Assembly (NCBI RefSeq): GCF_903914075.1
Contig: NZ_CAIWNQ010000006.1
Span: 1 to 64,000 of the forward strand
Length of the DNA: 64,000 nt
Source: Ruegeria sp. THAF57
GTDB taxonomy: Bacteria; Pseudomonadota; Alphaproteobacteria; Rhodobacterales; Rhodobacteraceae
Direction of reading: 5' to 3'
The notes beneath the pieces are model-generated. The model was not told the origin of the DNA. It saw only the letters and a program-made list of their open reading frames with translations, and did no database searches. Each line of letters begins with the position of its first letter. Positions within the stretch are counted from its first letter, which is position 1. Positions 52,739 through 59,952 of this stretch are shown here, piece by piece. The translations under genes were made by a program, and so were the position numbers.

Positions 52739-53500
52739 ATGGCAAAACCGCTTATGGCCAAGGCAACAGCCGTATGGCTGGTGGACAACACCACGATCAG
52801 CTTCAAGCAGATCGCGGATTTCGTAGGTATGCACGAGCTTGAAGTGCAGGGCATCGCCGACGGCGACGTGGCTGCTGGCGTCAAAGGGTTCGACCCCATT
52901 GCCAACAACCAACTGACCCAGGACGAGATCGACGCCGCGCAGAACAATCCGCTGCACAAACTGAAGCTCAAGTTCAACGCTGCTGCGGCAGGCGAGGAAA
53001 AGCGTCGTGGCCCGCGTTACACCCCGCTGTCCAAGCGTCAGGACCGTCCGAACTCGATCCTGTGGCTGGTCAAGTTCCACCCCGAACTGAGCGACGGCCA
53101 GATCGCCAAGCTGGTCGGCACCACCAAGCCAACCATCCAGTCGATCCGCGAGCGCACCCACTGGAACATCGCCAACATGCAGCCGATCGACCCGGTTGCC
53201 CTGGGCCTGTGCAAACAGTCCGAGCTGGATGCGATTGTTCAGAAGGCAGCCGCCAAAAAAGCGGCTGAGGGTGGCGTCATGAGCGATGATGAGCGCCGCA
53301 AGCTGGTTTCGACCGAGCAGTCGCTGGAAATGGACGCCGCACCAAAAATCCCGACCGCCATCGAGGGCCTCGAGACATTCTCGCTGTCTGACGAGCCGGT
53401 CGAAGAAAAAGACGACGAACCGGTCATCGACGCGGATAGCTTCTTCAACCTGCCCAAAGGCGGGGCCGAGGATGAAGACGAAGAAGATCTGCGCCCCTAA
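52739..53500 (+). CDS. trcR: Cell cycle transcriptional regulator TrcR (DUF1013)
   Basis: A 253-residue DUF1013 protein conserved in alphaproteobacteria. The N-terminal part (MAKATAVWLVDNTTISFKQI) and the second helix-turn-helix region (LSDGQIAKLVGTTKPTIQSI) look DNA-binding, and the C-terminus is acidic (EDEDEEDLRP). The family name comes from a cell-cycle regulator; the target genes cannot be told from sequence. AAAGGAG lies 8 nt before the ATG. It ends at a strong terminator. Confidence 0.88.
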   Translation: MAKPLMAKATAVWLVDNTTISFKQIADFVGMHELEVQGIADGDVAAGVKGFDPIANNQLTQDEIDAAQNNPLHKLKLKFNAAAAGEEKRRGPRYTPLSKRQDRPNSILWLVKFHPELSDGQIAKLVGTTKPTIQSIRERTHWNIANMQPIDPVALGLCKQSELDAIVQKAAAKKAAEGGVMSDDERRKLVSTEQSLEMDAAPKIPTAIEGLETFSLSDEPVEEKDDEPVIDADSFFNLPKGGAEDEDEEDLRP

Positions 53501-53509
53501 TCTACAGAC

Positions 53510-53540
53510 AGCCCCTGCGTGAACAGGCCGGGGCTTTTTT
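53510..53540 (+). terminator. Intrinsic terminator of trcR
   Basis: AGCCCC (53510-53515) pairs with GGGGCT (53530-53535) and is followed by a run of T to 53540. Confidence 0.85.
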
Positions 53541-53612
53541 GACGGTACCCCCATGCTGAATGTCTTGTCTGCCGTATTTGGTCCACACCGTGCCGTGTCG
53601 ATCTATGCTTTT

Positions 53613-53942
53613 ATGAAGACCAAGGGTCTGGCTGTGCTCGGAGGTGTCGGAGTCGTTGCCGTTGCAGCGGCCCTCTTGCTTCTCAACGATGACGGGCGCC
53701 ACGAACACGAAGCATTCATGACGGTTCCAGTCCTGTCTGCCACACCGATCAACGGAGATCTCAAGAATGGGGTCATCGCCTCGGTACGGTTGCCGGACGG
53801 ATCTGCAACGTCGATCTCATCGACAGAATCACCGATTTCCCAGACCGTTGGCGACAGCGCCTGCATAGAAAAACGCGTGTATGTCGAAAGTGGTGAACCG
53901 CGATACCGCTTCAAGCTGCCACACTACTGCGAAGCAAGCTGA
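53613..53942 (+). CDS. Small membrane-anchored protein of unknown function
   Basis: A 109-residue protein starting MKTKGLAVLGGVGVVAVAAA, an N-terminal anchor or signal peptide, followed by a soluble part with two cysteines (DSACIEKRVYV and LPHYCEAS). No family is recognised. The ATG at 53613 places the hydrophobic stretch at the N-terminus; an upstream ATG at 53553 is in frame. Neither has a good ribosome site. A clean terminator follows, supporting a real gene. Confidence 0.6.
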   Translation: MKTKGLAVLGGVGVVAVAAALLLLNDDGRHEHEAFMTVPVLSATPINGDLKNGVIASVRLPDGSATSISSTESPISQTVGDSACIEKRVYVESGEPRYRFKLPHYCEAS

Positions 53943-53950
53943 TCACGCTA

Positions 53951-53987
53951 AACCGCCCGGTGAAAACACCGGGCGGTTTTTTCTTTT
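53951..53987 (+). terminator. Intrinsic terminator
   Basis: A 12-bp perfect stem, AACCGCCCGGTG-AAAA-CACCGGGCGGTT, is followed by TTTTTCTTTT. It ends the gene at 53613-53942. Confidence 0.9.
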
Positions 53988-54022
53988 ACGCGTCTGGGGT
54001 TCAGCTTGGGACCCAAATCGCA

Positions 54023-55054
54023 CTAGACCATCTGAAAGATGATCCCTGCGATAATGGCGCCGGTTATGCCCAGCCCCAGATAGGTCGCAAACACCTTCGG
54101 TTTGACCAGCGACCAGACGGCTGCCATGGCCGGGATCGAACTGACTGCGCCTGCGACCATGAAGGACATAGCTGCACCGACGCTCATCCCTTGTTCAGTC
54201 AGACCGGCCAAAAGCGGCGGTGCTACGTAGGAGTTCAGGTAGGCCGGCATTCCAACCAGGGCTGCGATGACGATGGGTACTACGCCCTCACCACCAACCA
54301 CGCGGGCAATTAGATCGGCAGGCACATAGCTGACCAGCAACGCCTCGAGCACATATGCGAGGGCCAACCATTTCAGCAGGAACAGACCGTTGTGAACAAA
54401 CTCGGTGCGAAAGCGCTGACGACGCTCGGGCTGTTGCCAGAACCGCCAGACGGGTTTGTCGTCCTGCTTTGGGCTGCTTCCACAGCATCCGGCCGGTTTG
54501 TATTCTCGTAGCGGCTGCGCGAATGCGCCGCTGCGCATCAGACCACGCACGACAAAACCACCGAACAAACCCAAGGCAACGGCAGCTACGGCTTTGCCGA
54601 TCGCGAAAGGCCAGCCCAAAGCACCTGCGGTGATCAGCAATGTGGGCGGGTCGATCAAAGGTGAACTGAGCCAGAACGCCATCACCGCCGACAAGGGCGC
54701 GCCCAGCGCCAGCAGACCGGCGATGAAGGGGATCACCTCGCAGGAACAAAACGGTGCCAACCCGCCAAACAGAGCGGCGAGGAAAATCATCCGTGTCTCG
54801 CGCCCTTCAAAGGCGCGCGCAACCATGACCTCGGCCCCTGTCGCCTTGAGGTAAGACAGAAGCAGGACGGCAAACAGGATATATTGCCCAGTATGGGCAA
54901 GGGCCTTGCCTGCGAAAGTGACAACCTCTGCCCAGTTTCCGGGGTCTAGAACCGCCACGGCAATCAAGATCGCAACGATCACAGCCCAAGGCGTTTTAAT
55001 CACGTCCAGCGCGGCTTTTCCCGAAATCTTCGGGTTCTGTGTCAGTTCAGCCAT
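54023..55054 (-). CDS. Permease of the DUF318/UPF0718 family (ArsP-like)
   Basis: A 343-residue membrane protein with about eight helices. The cysteine-containing APFCSCEVIPFIAG and the proline-rich SSPLIDPPTLL are the two repeats typical of this family, which includes ArsP organoarsenical exporters. A cytosolic loop has GCCGSSPKQ. The pairing with an ArsR-type regulator (8-bp overlap) suggests efflux of a metalloid or thiol-reactive compound; the substrate is inferred only. Confidence 0.85.
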   Translation of the reverse strand: MAELTQNPKISGKAALDVIKTPWAVIVAILIAVAVLDPGNWAEVVTFAGKALAHTGQYILFAVLLLSYLKATGAEVMVARAFEGRETRMIFLAALFGGLAPFCSCEVIPFIAGLLALGAPLSAVMAFWLSSPLIDPPTLLITAGALGWPFAIGKAVAAVALGLFGGFVVRGLMRSGAFAQPLREYKPAGCCGSSPKQDDKPVWRFWQQPERRQRFRTEFVHNGLFLLKWLALAYVLEALLVSYVPADLIARVVGGEGVVPIVIAALVGMPAYLNSYVAPPLLAGLTEQGMSVGAAMSFMVAGAVSSIPAMAAVWSLVKPKVFATYLGLGITGAIIAGIIFQMV

Positions 55055-55355
55055 CGTTCGCGGCCTTTCCTATTTCATCCGCGCAGCACTCAGACAGGAT
55101 GAACTGCGCGAGGTTTCTCAACTCGTCATAGCTGGCGCGGTTGATCGTGGTGCGCCCGATCTTTTCCTGTTGCACCACGCCTCCGGCTGCCAGAAACCGC
55201 AGGTGATGGGCCAGCGTAGACGGCGCGATACCCGTGCGTTCCTGTATTTCCCCAACGGTCAGCCCAGCTTCACCTGCACGGACCAGAGTTTTCAGAACCT
55301 TCAACCGGGCCTCGGACCCCATGGCCGAAAATCCTGCAGCAGCGGTTTCCCACAT
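55047..55355 (-). CDS. ArsR-family transcriptional repressor
   Basis: A 102-residue winged-helix regulator. The DNA-binding helix region is RTGIAPSTLAHHLRFLAAGG. A Cys pair near the C-terminus (ILSECCADE) could sense a metalloid. The ATG at 55355 has GGAG 8 nt upstream; a GTG at 55364 is in frame. The gene overlaps the permease and lies beside the palindrome at 55372-55387, its likely operator. Confidence 0.9.
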   Translation of the reverse strand: MWETAAAGFSAMGSEARLKVLKTLVRAGEAGLTVGEIQERTGIAPSTLAHHLRFLAAGGVVQQEKIGRTTINRASYDELRNLAQFILSECCADEIGKAANDG

Positions 55356-55371
55356 TTTGCGCACTCCATTA

Positions 55372-55387
55372 AACTAGATTTCTAGTT
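55372..55387. promoter_or_regulatory. ArsR operator
   Basis: AACTAGA-TT-TCTAGTT is a perfect 7+7 inverted repeat 17 bp before the arsR start. It is the only such dyad in the spacer. Confidence 0.65.
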
Positions 55388-55434
55388 ATTTAGGTGAGTT
55401 GATTTCTGGTGTCAATGAAAATGGTCAAAAACCG

Positions 55435-55466
55435 GTAAGTCCAGATTGCTCATCCCATAAGTCCAC
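55435..55466. promoter_or_regulatory. TauR-type direct repeats in the tauR promoter
   Basis: GTAAGTCCAG (55435-55444) and ATAAGTCCAC (55457-55466) repeat at 22-bp spacing. Their complements, CTGGACTTAC and GTGGACTTAT, resemble the TauR box CTGGACYTAA known from Rhodobacter capsulatus. They flank and enter the tauR promoter, implying autoregulation. Confidence 0.6.
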
Positions 55467-55474
55467 CCTATAAA
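55446..55474 (+). promoter_or_regulatory. tauR promoter (leaderless mRNA predicted)
   Basis: TTGCTC (55446-55451), 17 bp, then TATAAA (55469-55474). Only five bases separate the -10 from the tauR ATG, and there is no ribosome site, so the transcript would begin at or near the start codon. Confidence 0.5.
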
Positions 55475-55479
55475 ACCCT

Positions 55480-56940
55480 ATGAGTATTTCGGTCGACACT
55501 TTCTTTCTGGAACTCAACGGTCAGGGCACGCTGCAGGCACAGATCCAGCAGATGATTGCCGAGGGTATCCTGTCGGGCCGTTTCCACGTAGGTGAGAAGC
55601 TTCCCTCATCCCGCAAACTGGCCGCACATCTGGGGGTCAGCCGGATCACGGTAACGCTGGCCTATACGGAATTGCTGGCCAATGACTACCTCACTTCCAA
55701 AGGACGGTCAGGGTATTATGTGTCGGAAAATGCGCCGGTGCCGCCGAAATACACGCCCACCCCGCGCGGGAATGAAACGGTCGATTGGAATACGGCGCTG
55801 GCCAGGCGTTTTTCAGACGGGGATACCCTGACCAAGCCCGCAGATTGGCGCGATTACCGCTATCCGTTCATCTATGGTCAGGCCGACCGGTCGCTGTTTG
55901 ACCATGCCAACTGGCGACTTTGCGCGGTTAGGGCGCTGGGGCACAAAGACTTCGATTCCCTGACCGGGGATTACGTGGATCAGGACGACCCCCTGCTTGT
56001 CGAATTCATCGCCCGCCACACCCTGCCCCGCCGCGGCATCGCGGCCCGACCCGAAGAGATTCTGATTACCATGGGCGCGCAGAACGCGCTTTGGCTGGCC
56101 TCGCGCATTCTGTTGAACCGCAACCGGACGGCAGTGATCGAAGACCCGTGCTACTATGCCCTTCGCGACCTGCTGAACCATTCCGATTGCAAAGTGGCCC
56201 CGGTCGCCGTGGACCGCGACGGCTTGCCACCCGAGGCCTTACCCGACCAGACCGATGTGATTTTTACCACCCCCAGCCACCAAAGCCCGACCACCGCGAC
56301 CATGCCGGTGGACCGGCGCACCGCTCTGCTGGCCCGTGCCCGCGAATTGGATGCGATGGTGGTCGAGGATGACTATGAATTCGAAATGGCCTTTCTGGGT
56401 GCGCCCTCGCCCGCGCTCAAGTCGATGGACCGGGACGGGCGGGTGATCTATGTGGGCAGCTTCTCTAAATCGCTCTTTCCCGGTTTGCGCCTTGGCTACA
56501 TGGTCGGGTCCGAGCCTTTTATCCGCGAGGCCCGCGCCCTGCGGTCACTGGTTTTGCGCCACCCGCCAGGACATATCCAGCGCACGGCCGCCTATTTCCT
56601 GTCGCTTGGCCACTATGACGCGCAGATCAGGCGGATGTCCAAGGCGCTAGCCCAACGGCGCGCGGCGCTGGATCAGGCCGTCGAACAGCATGGTCTGACT
56701 GTCGCCGGGCGCGGCGTTCTGGGCGGGTCATCAATCTGGATGTCGGCATCGGATCATGTGGACACGACCCGGCTGGCTAAGGCGCTGCAAGGCCAAAGCG
56801 TCCACATCGAACCCGGCGCGCCCTTCTTTTCCGAACCCAACCGGCCCCGAAATTTCTACCGTCTGGGATATTCCTCAATCGCGCCGGATCGCATCGCGCC
56901 GGGCATAAAACGCATCGCCGAGGCAATCCGCGACTACTAG
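55480..56940 (+). CDS. tauR: MocR/GabR-type regulator TauR
   Basis: A 486-residue MocR-type regulator. The N-terminal GntR winged helix covers about residues 15-80 (KLPSSRKLAAHLGVSRITVT). The rest is a fold-type I aminotransferase domain with VEDDYEFE and the PLP-binding Lys in YVGSFSKSLFPGLRLGY. Beside xsc and pta this is TauR, the activator of taurine/sulfonate use. No ribosome site precedes the ATG. TauR-like boxes lie before both tauR and xsc. Confidence 0.88.
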   Translation: MSISVDTFFLELNGQGTLQAQIQQMIAEGILSGRFHVGEKLPSSRKLAAHLGVSRITVTLAYTELLANDYLTSKGRSGYYVSENAPVPPKYTPTPRGNETVDWNTALARRFSDGDTLTKPADWRDYRYPFIYGQADRSLFDHANWRLCAVRALGHKDFDSLTGDYVDQDDPLLVEFIARHTLPRRGIAARPEEILITMGAQNALWLASRILLNRNRTAVIEDPCYYALRDLLNHSDCKVAPVAVDRDGLPPEALPDQTDVIFTTPSHQSPTTATMPVDRRTALLARARELDAMVVEDDYEFEMAFLGAPSPALKSMDRDGRVIYVGSFSKSLFPGLRLGYMVGSEPFIREARALRSLVLRHPPGHIQRTAAYFLSLGHYDAQIRRMSKALAQRRAALDQAVEQHGLTVAGRGVLGGSSIWMSASDHVDTTRLAKALQGQSVHIEPGAPFFSEPNRPRNFYRLGYSSIAPDRIAPGIKRIAEAIRDY

Positions 56941-56947
56941 CGGAATA

Positions 56948-56980
56948 CTGGACCTATTCCGCTGGGCATTCTGGCCCTAA
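56948..56980 (+). promoter_or_regulatory. TauR-type direct repeats upstream of xsc
   Basis: CTGGACCTAT (56948-56957) and CTGGCCCTAA (56971-56980) each match CTGGACYTAA in nine of ten positions, at 23-bp spacing. The first lies in the centre of a perfect 9-bp dyad, AGCGGAATA...TATTCCGCT (56939-56963), that begins at the tauR stop. Confidence 0.65.
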
Positions 56981-57065
56981 CGTCGCCCTGCCCCATCCGT
57001 CAAAACCATATCTAAAGGCAGGGCGAAAGACCCGGCCATTCCACATATGCGCGGAGATCATTCAG

Positions 57066-58844
57066 ATGAAAATGACCACGGAAGAGGCCTTTGTTAAGGT
57101 TCTGCAAATGCACGGAATCGAACATGCGTTCGGGATTATCGGCTCGGCCATGATGCCGATCTCGGACCTGTTCCCCAAGGCAGGGATCATGTTCTGGGAC
57201 TGCGCGCATGAGGGCAGCGCCGGCATGATGGCCGACGGCTATACCCGCGCCACCGGCAAGATGTCGATGATGATCGCGCAGAACGGCCCCGGCATCACCA
57301 ACTTTGTCACTGCCGTCAAAACCGCCTATTGGAACCACACCCCGCTGCTGCTGATCACTCCGCAAGCTGCCAATAAAACCATCGGTCAGGGTGGTTTTCA
57401 GGAAGTCGAGCAGATGAAACTGTTTGAGGACATGGTCGCCTATCAGGAAGAGGTCCGCGACCCGTCCCGTGTGTGCGAGGTTCTGAACCGAGTGATCATG
57501 CAGGCCAAACGCGCCAGCGCGCCCGCACAGCTGAACATCCCGCGCGATATGTGGACTCAGGTCATCGACGTCGACCTGCCCGCGATTGTGGAATTCGAGC
57601 GCCCCTCGGGCGGTGAAAGCGCCGTGGCCCAGGCGGCTGATTTGCTGTCGAATGCCCAAAACCCGGTGATCCTGAATGGCGCAGGCGTGGTCCTGTCCGA
57701 AGGCGGGATCGAGGCGTCTAAAGATCTGGCCGAGCGTCTGGATGCGCCGGTATGTGTCGGCTATCAACACAACGATGCCTTCCCCGGTTCGCACCCGCTT
57801 TTTGCCGGGCCGCTGGGCTATAACGGTTCAAAAGCAGGGATGGAGCTGATCAGCGAGGCTGATGTGGTTTTGTGCCTCGGCACCCGCCTGAACCCGTTCT
57901 CGACCCTGCCCGGCTATGGCATGGAATACTGGCCGACGAACGCCAAGATCATTCAGGTCGACATCAACCCCGACCGGATCGGCCTGACCAAGACGGTTTC
58001 GGTGGGCATCATCGGTGACGCGGCCAAGGTGGCCAAGGGCATTCTAGCACAGCTAAGCGATACCGCAGGCGATGCAGGGCGGATTGAGCGCAAGTCGCGC
58101 ATCGCCCAGAAAAAATCCGCATGGGCGCAGCAACTCTCCAGCATGGATCACGAAGATGACGATCCGGGCACCACATGGAACCAGCGCGCCCGCGCCGCCA
58201 AGCCTGACTGGATGAGCCCCCGCATGGCGTGGCGCGCGATCCAGTCCGCCCTACCGAAAGAGGCGATCATCTCGTCCGATATCGGCAACAACTGCGCCAT
58301 CGGCAACGCCTACCCGTCCTTCGAGGATGGTCGCAAATATCTGGCGCCTGGCCTGTTCGGCCCGTGCGGCTATGGCCTGCCGTCGGTTGTGGGGGCCAAG
58401 ATCGGCAACCCAGACGTGCCCGTTGTCGGGTTCTCGGGCGACGGTGCCTTTGGTATCGCGGTCAACGAACTGACCGCCATCGGCCGCGAGGAATGGCCCG
58501 CCATCACCCAGATCGTCTTCCGCAACTATCAGTGGGGGGCCGAAAAGCGAAACTCGACCCTGTGGTTTGACGACAATTTCGTTGGCACCGAGCTGGACAC
58601 CAAAGTGTCTTACGCCGGAATTGCACAAGCTTGCGGCCTGAAAGGCGTCGTGGCGCGCACGATGGACGAGCTGACAGCCGCCCTGAGTCAAGCCGTCGAA
58701 GACCAGAAAAACGGCATCACCACCCTGATCGAAGCCATGATCAATCAGGAACTAGGCGAACCCTTCCGCCGCGACGCGATGAAAAAGCCGGTGGCAGTTG
58801 CGGGCGTCAGCGCCGATGACATGACCCCACAGGCCGGGGCGTAA
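57066..58844 (+). CDS. xsc: Sulfoacetaldehyde acetyltransferase
   Basis: A 592-residue TPP-dependent enzyme: sulfoacetaldehyde plus phosphate gives acetyl phosphate and sulfite. The catalytic-Glu region is WDCAHEGSAGMMADGYTRAT, the TPP motif begins GFSGDGAFGIAVNE, and the NYQWGAEKRNS segment is typical of Xsc rather than acetolactate synthase. The start MKMTTEEAFVKVLQMHG matches the family. pta follows after 5 bp and soeABC further on, so product and sulfite are both handled in the same operon. Confidence 0.96.
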   Translation: MKMTTEEAFVKVLQMHGIEHAFGIIGSAMMPISDLFPKAGIMFWDCAHEGSAGMMADGYTRATGKMSMMIAQNGPGITNFVTAVKTAYWNHTPLLLITPQAANKTIGQGGFQEVEQMKLFEDMVAYQEEVRDPSRVCEVLNRVIMQAKRASAPAQLNIPRDMWTQVIDVDLPAIVEFERPSGGESAVAQAADLLSNAQNPVILNGAGVVLSEGGIEASKDLAERLDAPVCVGYQHNDAFPGSHPLFAGPLGYNGSKAGMELISEADVVLCLGTRLNPFSTLPGYGMEYWPTNAKIIQVDINPDRIGLTKTVSVGIIGDAAKVAKGILAQLSDTAGDAGRIERKSRIAQKKSAWAQQLSSMDHEDDDPGTTWNQRARAAKPDWMSPRMAWRAIQSALPKEAIISSDIGNNCAIGNAYPSFEDGRKYLAPGLFGPCGYGLPSVVGAKIGNPDVPVVGFSGDGAFGIAVNELTAIGREEWPAITQIVFRNYQWGAEKRNSTLWFDDNFVGTELDTKVSYAGIAQACGLKGVVARTMDELTAALSQAVEDQKNGITTLIEAMINQELGEPFRRDAMKKPVAVAGVSADDMTPQAGA

Positions 58845-58849
58845 CCCGC

Positions 58850-59863
58850 GTGAAGCCTCTGCGCGCCATTCTCGGGACGGCAAGCGCGTCGGACAAAATC
58901 ATCGCCCTGTCCGAAGGCGACGATCCCCGCGTTGTCGAAGGCGCGGTGAAAGCCGTGAAAGAGAATGTCGCGCGGATTATCCTGATCGGAGACAAGGCCG
59001 AGGTTTCGGCCTTGCTCGATGCCCATGATGGGTTTGATCCAGACCGGATCGACATCCACGATCCGGCCGCGTCCGACCTGACGCCAGGGCTTGCGCAGGC
59101 GCTTTACGAACGGCGCAAGCACAAGGGCATGACGTTGGAAGACGCACGCCAGCAAATCACCAACCGTCTGACCTATGCCGCAATGCTGGTGCAACAGGAC
59201 ATCGCCGACGGCACGGTCGGCGGCGCGGTCGAGACAACGTCTGACACTGTACGCGCCGCGTTACAGATCATCGGCACCGCACCCGAGGCCGCGATGGTCT
59301 CCAGCTTTTTCCTGATGCTGTTCTGTCAGGACCATCACGAGGTCAAAGGCGCCCGAATCTTTGCCGATTGCGGGCTGATCGTGGACCCCGACGCAGAAGA
59401 AATGGCCGAGATCGCCCGCGCATCGGCTGACTCCTACACGACCCTGACCGGCGAAGTCGCGCGGGTGGCTATGCTGTCCTTTTCCACCTCGGGCAGCGCA
59501 GAACACCCTAAGGTTTCGAAAGTGGTCGAAGCGACGCAGATAGCCCGCGCCAAAGACCCAACCCTGCTGATCGACGGAGAGCTACAGTTCGACGCCGCCT
59601 TCGTGCCTGAAATCGCCGCCGCCAAGGCCACGGATTCACCGCTCAAGGGTGAAGCAAATGTCTTTGTCTTCCCCAGCCTGAACGCGGGCAATCTGGGTTA
59701 TAAAATTGCGCAGCGAATCGGCGGGGTCGAGGCGATCGGCCCCGTGTTGCAAGGATTGGCGAAACCCGCCAACGACCTGTCACGCGGCTGTTCATCCGAA
59801 GACATCCTGCACATGATCGCCGTCACCGCCGTTCAGGCGCAACACAACGATTCCGGGACGTAA
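58850..59863 (+). CDS. pta: Phosphate acetyltransferase
   Basis: A 337-residue short Pta (PF01515) that turns acetyl phosphate into acetyl-CoA. It starts at a GTG 5 bp after the xsc stop (KPLRAILGTASASDKIIALS). The C-terminal NVFVFPSLNAGNLGYKIAQR block is the family signature. No acetate kinase gene is next to it, consistent with the assimilatory role beside xsc. Confidence 0.95.
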   Translation: MKPLRAILGTASASDKIIALSEGDDPRVVEGAVKAVKENVARIILIGDKAEVSALLDAHDGFDPDRIDIHDPAASDLTPGLAQALYERRKHKGMTLEDARQQITNRLTYAAMLVQQDIADGTVGGAVETTSDTVRAALQIIGTAPEAAMVSSFFLMLFCQDHHEVKGARIFADCGLIVDPDAEEMAEIARASADSYTTLTGEVARVAMLSFSTSGSAEHPKVSKVVEATQIARAKDPTLLIDGELQFDAAFVPEIAAAKATDSPLKGEANVFVFPSLNAGNLGYKIAQRIGGVEAIGPVLQGLAKPANDLSRGCSSEDILHMIAVTAVQAQHNDSGT

Positions 59864-59952
59864 GTCGTCCTCACAAGAAAAAACGAAAACATTATTCCGA
59901 TTTACCTCATTTTATGAGAAAGGTCGGATCGCAGTCTTTAAGGGGGGCGCTT

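Noticed and set aside
52609..53554. Longer minus-strand frames upstream of the RNase T2 gene
   Set aside because: They run antisense through trcR; the signal peptide begins at 52608.
59914..59952. Upstream ATG start for soeA
   Set aside because: No ribosome site precedes it, while TTG 59953 has a strong one; kept only as an alternative.
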